This document shows, piece by piece, positions 36,034 to 45,346 of a stretch of DNA of 64,000 bases (position 1 is the first letter of the stretch; each line of letters begins with the position of its first letter). A model generated the notes under the pieces. That model was not told the DNA's origin and ran no database searches. It saw nothing but the letters and a program-made list of their open reading frames with translations. Both the position numbers and the translations under genes were made by a program. The stretch is from Vibrio sp. STUT-A11 (GTDB lineage Bacteria; Pseudomonadota; Gammaproteobacteria; Enterobacterales; Vibrionaceae), in NCBI RefSeq assembly GCF_026000435.1, contig NZ_AP026764.1, positions 1,488,001-1,552,000 on the forward strand. The letters run 5' to 3'.

Positions 36034-37475
36034 TCAACTCTGACAATCACCAGTACTTTTCTCCGAAAGAAATGATGGCTGAGGCAGAGAAGTTTGCACT
36101 GAGCAAAGCACAAAAAACGAGCTCAATGACGCTCAGTCTTGCCACTATGGCTGGCGCATTTATCGGTTTAGCGTTCTTGTTCTATATCACGGTGACAACG
36201 GGCAGTGCAGGCGCAGGTTGGGGATTAAGTCGTCTTGCAGGCGGACTGGCTTTCAGTATGGGTTTGATTCTTATCGTTATCTGTGGCGGTGAACTGTTTA
36301 CTAGCTCTGTGCTTTCAAGCATATCTTGGGCGAATAAGCAGATCTCTTTTGCAAAAATGCTATCTATTTGGGGCAAGGTCTATGTTGGTAACTTTATAGG
36401 AGCAATGCTGTTACTCGCACTGGTCACGGCTGCAGGTTTATACCAGATGGATGGCGGCCAGTGGGGGTTAAATGCGCTCAACATTGCGCAGCACAAACTT
36501 CATCACACGTTAATTCAGGCATTTGCTCTCGGTATTCTGTGTAACCTTTTGGTCTGTCTCGCAATCTGGCTGACTTTTAGCTCTGCGAATGCAATGACAA
36601 AAGCGGTAATGACCATTTTACCTGTCGCGATGTTCGTCAGTAGTGGCTTTGAGCACTGTGTCGCCAATATGTTCATGGTCCCGCTAGGTATCGTTATCGC
36701 GAATTTTGCTCCAGAGTCATTTTGGGTCTCTCTCGGCGTCCCGGCATCTCAATACGCTGATCTAAATGTATTTCACTTTGTCACAGCAAACTTAATCCCA
36801 GTCACTCTTGGAAATATTGTCGGCGGCGCAGTATTAGTTGGCTTATCAAACTGGTGTATTTTCCGTCGACCAGAACTAAAAGCCGCCAACATTGAAACCA
36901 TCACTAAAACTACACAACTCATGTCAGTTAAGGAATCCAACATGAAAAACAGCTCTTTTGTTAAGGACGTAATGAACCCAGCCCCAGTGACTATCAGCGC
37001 AGAAACTCCTGTTGTCACCGCACTTGATACCTTACTGGATAATCATTTAACAAGCGCCCCTGTCGTTGATCTACATAACCGCTTAGTAGGCTTCTTTTCA
37101 GCGCACGATATCATGGTTGATCTTTGGTGTGAGGATTATATTCCCGTTAAAGGTCAGAAAGTGGTTGATTTAATGAGCCGTGACATAGTTGCAATTGATG
37201 CTAATGACCGACTTGTCGATGTGGTGGAATTCATGTGTATTGATAAAGAAAAACTGTTCCCTACAAGCAATATGGGCATAGCAACGCGCTTAACGTCTCT
37301 TTCACTCGAGGAACGTGCCAAGAGTATGAACGTCAGTAAGCCTCAAGTGCTTCCAGTATTAGAGAATGGTCTTCTGGTTGGCGTAGTAACACGCGCCGAA
37401 ATACTGAACGCATTGCGCCCCGTTTACGGTGAGCGTTTGAATCTAGTAGAACAAGACGAATTAGAAACCGCATAA
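36024..37475 (+). CDS. focA: Formate/nitrite channel FocA fused to a CBS-domain pair
   Basis: Residues 1-285 match the pentameric formate channel FocA: FYITVTTGSAG, GGELFTSSVL, VYVGNFIGA, NIAQHKLHHT with the channel His, VAMFVSSGFEH and NLIPVTLGNIVGGAVLVG. Residues about 312-475 form two CBS motifs (VKDVMNPAPVTISAETPV and VVDLMSRDIVAIDANDRLVD), which usually bind adenine nucleotides. E. coli FocA is about 285 residues and has no CBS region. The fusion suggests gating of formate flow by cell energy state. M307 in the linker has an AAGGA seven bases before its codon, so the CBS part might also be made alone. Confidence 0.92.
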   Translation: MAVINSDNHQYFSPKEMMAEAEKFALSKAQKTSSMTLSLATMAGAFIGLAFLFYITVTTGSAGAGWGLSRLAGGLAFSMGLILIVICGGELFTSSVLSSISWANKQISFAKMLSIWGKVYVGNFIGAMLLLALVTAAGLYQMDGGQWGLNALNIAQHKLHHTLIQAFALGILCNLLVCLAIWLTFSSANAMTKAVMTILPVAMFVSSGFEHCVANMFMVPLGIVIANFAPESFWVSLGVPASQYADLNVFHFVTANLIPVTLGNIVGGAVLVGLSNWCIFRRPELKAANIETITKTTQLMSVKESNMKNSSFVKDVMNPAPVTISAETPVVTALDTLLDNHLTSAPVVDLHNRLVGFFSAHDIMVDLWCEDYIPVKGQKVVDLMSRDIVAIDANDRLVDVVEFMCIDKEKLFPTSNMGIATRLTSLSLEERAKSMNVSKPQVLPVLENGLLVGVVTRAEILNALRPVYGERLNLVEQDELETA

Positions 37476-37487
37476 CAATAAAACACT

Positions 37488-37538
37488 AACTTTAGTTAGT
37501 TGGCACTAAAAAAGCGCTCTTCGTTTGAAGAGCGCTTT
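37488..37538. terminator. Bidirectional terminator between focA-CBS and yceI
   Basis: AAAGCGCTCTTC, a 4-nt loop and GAAGAGCGCTTT form a 12-bp perfect stem (37511-37538) with a T run on the minus strand. A smaller hairpin ACTAAC/GTTAGT precedes it. Confidence 0.9.
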
Positions 37539-37564
37539 AATATTGTTGTACGAGTGGCAATAAA

Positions 37565-38134
37565 TTACTTCTTAACGCCTTCGATATGAAGTTCCATATC
37601 CACATAGCTAGAAGAACCCATTACAGGGATATCAAAATCTGCTAGCTCTAGACGAGTAGTACCAACGAAACCAGCACGCTCACCACCCCATGGGTCGTTA
37701 CCTGCACCAACGAATTCCGCTTCAATAGTGATAGGCTTGGTTACACCGTGAAGTGTCAAATCACCAGTTACATCAAGTTTGCCGTCACCTTTATCGGTAA
37801 CTTTTGTACTGGTAAATGTTGCTTGACCAAATTTACCTGCATCGATGAAATCACCGCTACGGATGTGCTTATCACGCTCTGCATGGTTTGAATCCAGACT
37901 TGTGGTATCAACAATAACATTCACTTTAGAGTCAGCAACGTTGTTCTCATCAAAAGAAAAGTCACCAGAAAATGTATTAAAACGACCTTTGATGAAGCTG
38001 TAACCCAAATGGCTTACCTTGAAGTTAACAGAAGCGTGCGCTCCTTTCGTATCGATAACATAATCTGCAGCTTGCGCACCAAACGGAAGTGCCATAGCCA
38101 TCGCTAGTCCTGTAGCAAAGAGTGCCTTTTTCAT
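37565..38134 (-). CDS. yceI: YceI-family periplasmic lipid-binding protein
   Basis: The 189-residue protein has a cleavable signal peptide ending AQA-AD and the YceI lipocalin-like pattern: YVIDTKGAHASVNFKVSHLG, FSGDFSFDEN, and the C-terminal LTLHGVTKPITIEAEF. YceI proteins bind isoprenoid-type lipids in the periplasm. Its ATG overlaps the stop of the cytochrome b561 gene (ATGA), the same order as in E. coli. Confidence 0.95.
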   Translation of the reverse strand: MKKALFATGLAMAMALPFGAQAADYVIDTKGAHASVNFKVSHLGYSFIKGRFNTFSGDFSFDENNVADSKVNVIVDTTSLDSNHAERDKHIRSGDFIDAGKFGQATFTSTKVTDKGDGKLDVTGDLTLHGVTKPITIEAEFVGAGNDPWGGERAGFVGTTRLELADFDIPVMGSSSYVDMELHIEGVKK

Positions 38135-38670
38135 TTTGAAGCTCCTAACATTTTTCTTAATGTGTTGTCTTTATCGATAAAATGGTGTTTGAGTGCAGCA
38201 ACGGCATGCAAACCAGCAATGAGTATAATCGCCCATGCTGCGTAGAAATGTATTTCGCCCGCAATATCTGACTGTTGTGGGAATAGCTCCCCGGCACCGG
38301 GTACGGTGAACCAGTCAAATACTTCGATGCCGCGGCCATCTGAGGTTGAAATAAGATATCCTGTCGCAAAAATGGTAATGAGTAATAAATACATCACACT
38401 ATGCGCAAGCTTAGCCGCTACGATTTCATAGGGTTTGCCTTCAGGCTTAGGTGAAGCGCTCATGTGCTTCCAAACGATCCTCAACACAGTGACGATCGCA
38501 AGCAATATGCCGATAGAACGATGGTAATGAGGGGCTGTACGATACCACTCACTGTAGTAACTTAAGTCAACCATCCATAAACCCACTGCAAATAAGCCAA
38601 CAATACATATGGCGGATAACCAGTGCATGATGCGGGTAAGAAGGTTGTAGTTTTTTACGGATGTATCCAT
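38131..38670 (-). CDS. yceJ: Cytochrome b561, YceJ-like
   Basis: I place the start at ATG 38670, behind GGGAATTGAG; the longer frame to 38721 adds 17 residues without a ribosome binding site. The resulting protein of about 179 residues has four membrane helices and paired histidines that bind two haem b groups (RIMHWLSA, APHYHRSIGI, KLAHSVMYLL and HFYAAWAIILIAGLHAVAALKHH). It would pass electrons from the quinone pool to the periplasm. It forms an operon with yceI. Confidence 0.93.
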   Translation of the reverse strand: MDTSVKNYNLLTRIMHWLSAICIVGLFAVGLWMVDLSYYSEWYRTAPHYHRSIGILLAIVTVLRIVWKHMSASPKPEGKPYEIVAAKLAHSVMYLLLITIFATGYLISTSDGRGIEVFDWFTVPGAGELFPQQSDIAGEIHFYAAWAIILIAGLHAVAALKHHFIDKDNTLRKMLGASK

Positions 38671-38840
38671 CTCAATTCCCAAGAGTTTATCTGTGTCGAT
38701 GTTGAACAAGAAACAACACATTAACCGATTTACTTTATATGAAACAGATTATTTACCAATATTTACATCTAGCCAATTACAGCACATCTACCAACCTGTT
38801 CGAATTTTTTGAATAAGTTAAATGTAAGAATTCATGAATT

Positions 38841-39083
38841 TTACATTTTTACTTCCTGTTCTATCTCGTACAGTTCGTCGGAAACCTCTAGCATGCGGCG
38901 CTCTAATAGGGCTTTAGCGTCTTCAACGCCTTTGTTGTAGTACACCGCGCCAAGCTTTTCAGTGATAAAGTCAATCAGGAACTCACAATCGAACTGACCA
39001 ATTTCTACACTCAGTTCATCTTCCATATAATCTTGAATCGCCGTTGCTAAGGTTTCTTTCTGTGCTCTATCCAGTTTAATCAT
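38841..39083 (-). CDS. DUF2164 family protein
   Basis: The 80-residue protein fits DUF2164: IKLDRAQKETLATAIQDYM, EIGQFDCEFLIDFITEKLG and YYNKGVEDAKALLERR. Function is unknown. An AT-rich hairpin covers its stop codon region (about 38818-38850) and may end the transcript. Confidence 0.85.
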   Translation of the reverse strand: MIKLDRAQKETLATAIQDYMEDELSVEIGQFDCEFLIDFITEKLGAVYYNKGVEDAKALLERRMLEVSDELYEIEQEVKM

Positions 39084-39285
39084 TTACTGCCCTTTGAGTT
39101 TTATCGTCCAATTCTCGAATTCACGACTATTCGTTCTATCCAAAAATCGGACTATCTAAGATATTGATGAATAGCATTCCCAATTTTGATGTTTAGATCA
39201 AGAAGTTGCCGATCCAACTTAGTCTATGCTAAAAAGGCTATGCTAACTTTCGCTCATCATTTTGATAACCGTTAAGGGATATTCT

Positions 39286-39918
39286 TTGCTACTCGATTTA
39301 GTCATACAAAGTGTTAATGATTTTCAGGAAGACTGCCTAAAGATCTGCGAAAAGCATTACCCCGCGGTTCACAACCAAGGGATGAGCGAACATCATTTAG
39401 GTCTCGCATTTTCGAGACGCATGGAGCATACACTTCGTCACTTTGGTCACAGTACTGTGATTAAATCACTTGAAGTGCTCAATGCTCCCGACCTTCCCCA
39501 CCATTATCGCATTACCTCAGAAATCGGCACGGTATGGGTTTTGAGTTATCACATGGTCAGTGCGGGTAAGCCTTGTCGCGAAAAAATGCTTTCTTCGATT
39601 ACGGAATGGCAAAGTGAATATGGTTACGCGTTGCAACCTAACGATCTACTTTTTCTTGTTTGTGATCATTGGATGAGCAGAAGTAAAACCAGCAGAGAAC
39701 TTTTGCATTGGTGGATGGGAGAGCTACCAGAACCGATAAACGAATACACTGAGCAAGGCATTACTTTATACACCAGTGAATCACAGCTTACGCATTCCCT
39801 CAGTTCGCGGTTTGATATCAACCCATGCTATATAAAGTTTGGTCACCCACTGCGACGTTCAAACAAGCAACAGCTGGTTCGAAAATACTTGCAGCTTTAC
39901 GCTGTACTGCAGTGGTAG
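39286..39918 (+). CDS. Hypothetical protein, family not recognised
   Basis: I prefer the TTG at 39286, which has an AAGGG seven bases upstream; the TTG at 39262 would add eight residues and lacks one. The resulting protein has about 210 residues, no signal peptide and no membrane span. It is rich in histidine and tryptophan (EHHLGLAFSRRMEHTLRHFG, HWWMGELPEP). No known catalytic motif stands out. Confidence 0.75.
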   Translation: MLLDLVIQSVNDFQEDCLKICEKHYPAVHNQGMSEHHLGLAFSRRMEHTLRHFGHSTVIKSLEVLNAPDLPHHYRITSEIGTVWVLSYHMVSAGKPCREKMLSSITEWQSEYGYALQPNDLLFLVCDHWMSRSKTSRELLHWWMGELPEPINEYTEQGITLYTSESQLTHSLSSRFDINPCYIKFGHPLRRSNKQQLVRKYLQLYAVLQW

Positions 39919-40002
39919 ACCAAATCGGAAATACTTACCTTATTAATGTAGCTAAATCGTTATCGTATTTGATGTATTCGCATCAACGACAAGCACTCTA
40001 AG

Positions 40003-41253
40003 TTAACGGCGGTTTTTACCACGATTTTTGTGGATGGCTAACTTGGCTTTTAGTTTGCGTTTTTCTGCCGAGCGGCTCTTACGACCACCACCGTTACGCT
40101 CAGGCTCAACCTCTTCAATTAGGCTTGGCTCGAAGCCCGCTAACCATTCTTGAGGCAAGCGCTGATCGAGTAAGTTCTCAATCGCATGCAGTAAATACTC
40201 TTCGTCTCGGCTCATTAAGGATACAGCAAGTCCAGAGTTACCTGCACGTCCTGTCCGCCCGATCCGGTGTACGTAATCTTCTGCTTTAAATGGCATGTCA
40301 AAGTTAACCACTTGCTCAAGCTCCTGAATATCCAACCCTCGGGCTGCAACGTCAGTCGCAATCAAGGCACGCACTTTACCTTGTTTGAATTCATCTAACG
40401 CTCGTTGACGTGCGCCTTGCGACTTATCGCCATTAATCGACACCGCTTTAATGCCATCAAGCTTTAATTCTTTCGCAAGTTCATCACTACCCTGTTTGGT
40501 TTTGGTAAACACCAGCACTTGTTGCCAGTTTTTCGAACCAATTAAGTAGGCGAGCAACTCACGCTTACGTTTTTTATCGACGGGATAAACCATCTGTTTA
40601 ACCGTTTCTGCGGTCGTATTTGGCGGAGTAACTTCGATCTCAACCGGAGAATCCATCAGCTTATAAGCAATGGTTTTAATCCGCTTTTCAAAAGTCGCGG
40701 AAAATAGCATGGTCTGTTTATCTTCCGGCATGCGACGTAAGATTCGTTGTAGATCAGGCCAAAAGCCCATGTCCAGCATACGGTCGGCTTCATCGAGCAC
40801 AAGCGTACTCGTCTTTGAAATGTTTACATTGCCGTTAAACAGATGGTCCAACAGGCGTCCTGGGGTTGCGATCAGAATATCTGCACCTTCCTCCAGTTTT
40901 TTCTTCTGCACACCAATACTGGTACCACCATAAACACAGACAATGTTTAATGCCGTTTGTGACGCGTACTGGGACAGGCTTTCGAAGACTTGTTGCGCTA
41001 ATTCACGCGTAGGCACCAGAATCAGAGCTTTTGGCGTTCCGTTAAGTTTTTCTTGCTGTACGCTTTGAATAATCGGCAAGCCAAACGCAGCCGTTTTACC
41101 CGTACCCGTCTGCGCGGCAGCGAGCAGGTTTTTCCCTTCCAATACATGGGGAATCGACTTTTCTTGCACCGGTGTCGGGATCACGATATTTAACCTGCTC
41201 AGCGTTTCCACCAGGTTTTGTTCAATGCCAAGGTCAGCAAAATTAACGGACAT
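40003..41253 (-). CDS. DEAD-box RNA helicase, RhlE-like
   Basis: The protein carries all the DEAD-box motifs in order: AQTGTGKT, PTRELA, GGTS, TPGRLLD, DEAD, SAT, then RGLDIQ and HRIGRTGR. A basic tail of about 40 residues follows, as in RhlE-type helicases that act on ribosomal or messenger RNA. I start at ATG 41253, which has GAGG upstream; the longer frame adds four residues. It is transcribed alone. Confidence 0.94.
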   Translation of the reverse strand: MSVNFADLGIEQNLVETLSRLNIVIPTPVQEKSIPHVLEGKNLLAAAQTGTGKTAAFGLPIIQSVQQEKLNGTPKALILVPTRELAQQVFESLSQYASQTALNIVCVYGGTSIGVQKKKLEEGADILIATPGRLLDHLFNGNVNISKTSTLVLDEADRMLDMGFWPDLQRILRRMPEDKQTMLFSATFEKRIKTIAYKLMDSPVEIEVTPPNTTAETVKQMVYPVDKKRKRELLAYLIGSKNWQQVLVFTKTKQGSDELAKELKLDGIKAVSINGDKSQGARQRALDEFKQGKVRALIATDVAARGLDIQELEQVVNFDMPFKAEDYVHRIGRTGRAGNSGLAVSLMSRDEEYLLHAIENLLDQRLPQEWLAGFEPSLIEEVEPERNGGGRKSRSAEKRKLKAKLAIHKNRGKNRR

Positions 41254-41320
41254 GATAAACCTCATAATTTTTGGAGCGCAGAGTTTACCAGAGCCCTTCA
41301 GACCATACTACCTTTACACC

Positions 41321-41917
41321 CTATGCATTGAGTAAATTCTGATGGTACTCAAGTGCTTGTTGAAGTACATCGCTGTAAAGAGGCGGAAACTTTGCCTCCA
41401 GAATTGCGTATTCTTGATCTAAAATGGCGAATGTGGTCGTAAGATCTGCCAATCTTGGGCTTCTTTTTGACATCCGGTGCAGTGCAAATTCGATATTTTC
41501 GAAATCCTGATAAGACTGAAGCCATCCGCCACTCCACATTTTGCTATGCAAGAGTAAAAATCGCTCTGGCAGGTCATCGCCCACGTCTCTGTCGACCCGC
41601 TGATGCGTATCACTCACAAATTTATCCAACGAACACTGATGAAAGGTATGCCAATGTTTCGCTAAACAGTGGTCCCAAAACATATCCAGAGCAATGGGAG
41701 CGAAGCGCCGCGCAGCCCCCGTAAAATGAGGCTTGCACTCTTCAACGATAGGATGATGGTCAGTAATACGGTCTACAAAACGATGCAGTTTGATACCATT
41801 GGAAATATCAGCTTGATACTGTTTGCTTGGATCTCCTTTTACGAAGTCTCCAAGCAAATTGCCTAATAAGTGGCTACTGCAGTGATCTGCGATGTGTAAA
41901 TGGGCAAGAAAATTCAT
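41321..41917 (-). CDS. acpH: Acyl carrier protein phosphodiesterase AcpH
   Basis: AcpH removes the 4'-phosphopantetheine group from acyl carrier protein. The 198-residue protein starts MNFLAHLHIAD and has LLGNLLGDFVKG and HRFVDRITDHHP, the conserved His/Asp residues of the HD-like active site. Length matches E. coli AcpH. Confidence 0.95.
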   Translation of the reverse strand: MNFLAHLHIADHCSSHLLGNLLGDFVKGDPSKQYQADISNGIKLHRFVDRITDHHPIVEECKPHFTGAARRFAPIALDMFWDHCLAKHWHTFHQCSLDKFVSDTHQRVDRDVGDDLPERFLLLHSKMWSGGWLQSYQDFENIEFALHRMSKRSPRLADLTTTFAILDQEYAILEAKFPPLYSDVLQQALEYHQNLLNA

Positions 41918-41999
41918 TAGACGCCATGTATGCCGTTAGATTTGATGTAAGATGAACTTAGTATAACGGCTTAAGCACGGCGTTGAGAATAAGTGAACC

Positions 42000-42104
42000 C
42001 TACTCAGATTCGTTTTCTGGGCCGATGTAATCTGACAAGATGATACCGATTTCAAGCGCATCGAGTAACTCTAGATTCTCATCGTTTTGATATTGGTCGC
42101 TCAT
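42000..42104 (-). CDS. Small acidic protein, 34 aa, family not recognised
   Basis: An ATG at 42104 with a perfect AAAGGAGGT ribosome binding site opens a 34-codon frame that starts MSDQYQNDENLELLDALEIG and ends in acidic residues. The consensus-strength ribosome binding site and clean stop make it likely to be translated. It has no membrane span. No family is recognised. It lies upstream of acpH on the same strand. Confidence 0.7.
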   Translation of the reverse strand: MSDQYQNDENLELLDALEIGIILSDYIGPENESE

Positions 42105-42482
42105 TGTGACCTCCTTTGTTTTATGCTGAAGCTTACTTGCCTCTTCGTACTGACACTCTATGTTTCCGCTTAAGTATCAGTGACTCCCTTTTTATAACCT
42201 TTATATGACACATTTATGACAGCGAAAAGTAAAGATTTTAATTCCTATGAGCAGCGTCAAAAGCAATCGATTGCACGTTGATCACCATTAAAGTTGTCCC
42301 TCACTTCAGTAGAACGCGAAGTCTGAATCTAATCGTTGCACTAGCGCATTAATGTGACCATTGTCACGCATTTATGTTTGTGCGTTATATTTGTTACATA
42401 TTTTGATGATTTTAGTCTCATGTTTTCTGCTTCCCTGACGATATAAGAGTTCAAATACCTTACATCTCAAACGGAGTGTTAA
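42105..42482. other. Intergenic region before the chemoreceptor gene
   Basis: This 378-base region separates the small minus-strand gene from the chemoreceptor. It holds a 12-bp palindrome GCAATCGATTGC at 42263-42274 and little else that I can name. Confidence 0.4.
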
Positions 42483-43913
42483 ATGAGAGAAGTTGAGTTT
42501 AGAACTATAGATCGGCTCTTTATTAAGATGTCTATAAATGACAAGGTCTGGGTTATCTTCCTACTGTTTCTACTGGCTCTAACTTCGGTTGCAGGAAGTC
42601 GCTACTACAACGAGATCAACCTGTTTGAACATCAATCGATCGTTTCAGCACAAGCAAAGCTGTCAGGGATTATTGATGCAAAACCAACCGATATTTACCA
42701 GGTAAATGGGATTGTCAAAGCGAATAGCCAGAAACAAAATCAATTTATCGACGGAACCGTTACCGTCTATTCAAGGAGCGACCATGGTGAAGTGGTTAAA
42801 TTAACCGCTAACCTGAGCACAGAGTATCAACAAGCCAAGTCCAACGCGCTAAACTCGCTGCTTCTGAGCTTAGTTTGGATCCTACCTTTCGCTCTATTTT
42901 GCTACTGGGTTGCCACTTTCATTGGCGGTGCGCTTTGGGTGCTGTACAGCACGACTCAAAAGATTGGTGAAGGTGACCTAACGTCTCGGCTGGGGTTTCA
43001 TCCAGGCCGTGATGAATTTGGTACTATTGGCTGTGCGCTCGATAAATCCATGGATACTCTGACCGAGCTGGTCAACAGTGTTAAAAATAACGCCAACACG
43101 TTGAGTGAGACATCGTCTGCTTTCGAAAAAGACATGCACTTAAGCGAAACCCAAATCGCTCACCAGTATCAAACGCTCGACTCAGTCGCGACAGCAATGG
43201 AAGAGATGACAGCTTCAGCTAAGGAAGTTTCTAGCATCTCACAACAAGCGACCACACAATCCGACCAGGATGCGCATAAAATTGAACTAAGCCGTGGGCG
43301 CGTACAAAATGTCATTGGTGAAATAGAGACCTTATCTGGCTATATTGAGCAAGCGGCAAACTCCGTTACCCATTTAAATGAGAATACTACGCAAATTAAT
43401 GATGTAATAACCACCATTAATGCAATTTCTGAACAAACTAATTTACTGGCTCTAAACGCTGCTATTGAAGCCGCTCGTGCGGGTGAACAAGGGCGCGGTT
43501 TTGCGGTAGTCGCGGATGAAGTGCGTACATTAGCAAGCCGAACACAGCAAGCTACTGTTGAAATTCAGGCGATGATTGAGAAATTACAAACTGAAAGCCA
43601 AACCATCGCGTCTATCACTGATCGTACCGTAAAACAGGCACAAACCAGTAGCCAGTTAATTGATGAAATTGGTCATGATATTTCTTCCATTGCTGACTCA
43701 GCTCGTTCGCTAATGGACATGAGTATCCAAATTTCTACTTCAGCAGAAGAGCAAAGTGCTGTTGCCAACGACATTGCTTCGGAACTGACAGACATCCGTA
43801 CACAATCCAGTACGATTAGAGAAGTGGCCCAGCAGTCAACTATTGGGGTTGCAAATTTAACCAAAGCGACCATTGATTTGGGAGAGGTATTACTTCGTTA
43901 TCGTACTAAATAG
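42483..43913 (+). CDS. Methyl-accepting chemotaxis protein
   Basis: The 476-residue receptor has a first membrane helix near 22-40, a very short periplasmic domain of about 80 residues, a second hydrophobic stretch near 124-155, a HAMP region and a cytoplasmic signalling domain whose tip at 316-349 reads [20 protein letters not shown]. The periplasmic part is too small for a Tar-type four-helix bundle or dCACHE, so the ligand is likely sensed indirectly or in the membrane. An AACGGAG precedes the ATG. Confidence 0.95.
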   Translation: MREVEFRTIDRLFIKMSINDKVWVIFLLFLLALTSVAGSRYYNEINLFEHQSIVSAQAKLSGIIDAKPTDIYQVNGIVKANSQKQNQFIDGTVTVYSRSDHGEVVKLTANLSTEYQQAKSNALNSLLLSLVWILPFALFCYWVATFIGGALWVLYSTTQKIGEGDLTSRLGFHPGRDEFGTIGCALDKSMDTLTELVNSVKNNANTLSETSSAFEKDMHLSETQIAHQYQTLDSVATAMEEMTASAKEVSSISQQATTQSDQDAHKIELSRGRVQNVIGEIETLSGYIEQAANSVTHLNENTTQINDVITTINAISEQTNLLALNAAIEAARAGEQGRGFAVVADEVRTLASRTQQATVEIQAMIEKLQTESQTIASITDRTVKQAQTSSQLIDEIGHDISSIADSARSLMDMSIQISTSAEEQSAVANDIASELTDIRTQSSTIREVAQQSTIGVANLTKATIDLGEVLLRYRTK

Positions 43914-43918
43914 CGCGA

Positions 43919-43944
43919 ACTGGGCTCCTAAAACAGAGCCCAGT
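43919..43944 (+). other. Hairpin after the chemoreceptor gene
   Basis: ACTGGGCTC, an 8-nt loop and GAGCCCAGT form a perfect 9-bp stem starting right after the chemoreceptor stop. There is no T run, so it may protect the mRNA 3' end more than stop transcription. Confidence 0.5.
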
Positions 43945-44124
43945 GAACTTATCGATCTGAATTTCACTTCAATTCTATTAACTGGAATTTTACAAACCGT
44001 CGACTTAATTGAAATATTTGAAGTGAATCGAAAGTTCAATTTGTACCTTGTGAAAGAATGTTCAACAAGCTTACGTTCCGCTATGCTTGAACTTGTCGGT
44101 TCCAATTGCTGCTGGATAAACAAT

Positions 44125-44340
44125 ATGAATAAGTACAAAGATACAAACAATAACGAAAACCTTAACTGTCCCCTATGCCAATGCGATGAATATTTAATTT
44201 CTTCAGACGGCGAAAAGTTCACTTGTTCAGCTTGCGGTTTTCACACCAAGAACTTTTCTTCAGTCCAGTGTTTACACCAAACGCCGTACTTACAATCTAA
44301 AGTTAAGCACATTCATAGTATAAGCCGTATGTTTCACTAA
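44125..44340 (+). CDS. Small zinc-ribbon protein, doubtful start
   Basis: The last 71 codons of a longer open frame encode a zinc-ribbon-like protein with CPLCQCDE and, 20 residues later, CSACGFHTKN. An ATG at 44125 with a weak GGATAA upstream is the most plausible start. The frame stays open back to 43873, but that part overlaps the chemoreceptor end and a hairpin and reads like non-coding sequence. A terminator-like hairpin follows. The protein may be a real small zinc protein or a chance frame. Confidence 0.42.
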   Translation: MNKYKDTNNNENLNCPLCQCDEYLISSDGEKFTCSACGFHTKNFSSVQCLHQTPYLQSKVKHIHSISRMFH

Positions 44341-44366
44341 CTGTTTCGAGCTTGTGATTGTAAAAC

Positions 44367-45035
44367 CTATATAGAGCAGCCTAACAACTGCTCTTTTAAT
44401 TCGTCCAAATGTTGGATTTTGATCACGCGTTCGTCGTCAACACGATTGATGTCTTCACCATTAAAAAGATGAACAGTTTTGATACCGGCATTTATTCCTG
44501 CCTCCACCCCTTTTGGCGTATCATCGATGTAAAGACAATCACCGGGCAAGAACCCCATATTCATTGCAGAATACATAAGAAGATCTGGTTCGGGTTTCCA
44601 GCTATTTGCATCAAACGCAGAAAACACCTTCCCTTTAAAACAATCCAACAGCCCCGTTAACTCTAGTGCATATTCTATTTTGTCTTTTGGACCATTGGAT
44701 GCAACACAATATTCAATGTTGTGAGAATCAAAAAAGTTGAGCAGTCGCTTAGCACCATCCATTGGTTGCAAGTGACGCACGAAGAGCTTTTGAAGTTCTT
44801 GACGATATTCTGGCTCCAGTACATCAATCGGCACATTAACGTTCATTAACGCTTTGGCATCCAGAAGAATGTCGACGAGTTTGCCACCTTTGAAGTGGGA
44901 GACACACTCATCCATTGTGAGCTCAGCACCATGCTGGTTGAATACATGGACTAAAGCCTGACAACACAAACGTTCGCTATCGACCAGTGTTCCATCACAA
45001 TCAAAAATCACGCATTTAACTTTGTTAATTGCCAT
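44367..45035 (-). CDS. HAD-family phosphatase, YieH-like
   Basis: The 222-residue protein has HAD motif I FDCDGTLVDS, motif II VASNGP, motif III lysine in SWKPEPDLL and motif IV YIDDTPKG, with an alpha-helical cap after motif I. It is closest to E. coli YieH, a 6-phosphogluconate phosphatase, but HAD phosphatases are promiscuous, so the substrate is inferred. Confidence 0.9.
   Translation of the reverse strand: MAINKVKCVIFDCDGTLVDSERLCCQALVHVFNQHGAELTMDECVSHFKGGKLVDILLDAKALMNVNVPIDVLEPEYRQELQKLFVRHLQPMDGAKRLLNFFDSHNIEYCVASNGPKDKIEYALELTGLLDCFKGKVFSAFDANSWKPEPDLLMYSAMNMGFLPGDCLYIDDTPKGVEAGINAGIKTVHLFNGEDINRVDDERVIKIQHLDELKEQLLGCSI
44373..44397 (+). terminator. Terminator-like hairpin, plus orientation
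   Basis: AGAGCAG, an 8-nt loop and CTGCTCT followed by TTT lie about 33 bases past the small zinc-ribbon frame and inside the 3' end of the convergent HAD gene. Confidence 0.5.
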
Positions 45036-45346
45036 TACCTTCCCCCAAACGCCTTAAAGCTATCGCTGAACTTTTTATTATGTAGAGCAATAATATTTGA
45101 GTTTAGGATTGATTGAACGATGAACACTGCATTTCGCAAAATTGAGTTCGAACAATTATCTGTTTTTAAATCAAGATCACCGATTTACAGATAACTACCA
45201 TTAAAAATGTGAATTTTTCAATAAGATGTTCGTACAAGGGCAGCAATTAATCTACGCATACAGAAGAAAGGGTAAGAAGTCGCAGACGTAGCATCGCGAA
45301 TAATGAAATTGATGATTGCTGCGTTATACAAGTGCTATTGACGGTA
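45036..45346. other. Intergenic region between the HAD and the GNAT-like gene
   Basis: This 311-base AT-rich stretch contains the promoter of the HAD gene. I saw no gene with a credible ribosome binding site and no strong hairpin in it. Confidence 0.4.

Noticed and set aside
43873..44124. The upstream part of the long plus-strand frame ending at 44340
   Set aside because: It overlaps the chemoreceptor 3' end and a perfect hairpin, and its residues lack a recognisable domain; only the last ~71 codons look protein-like.
45129..45195. Small ATG frame in the region after the HAD gene
   Set aside because: Its AGGA is too far from the ATG and the frame has no other support.
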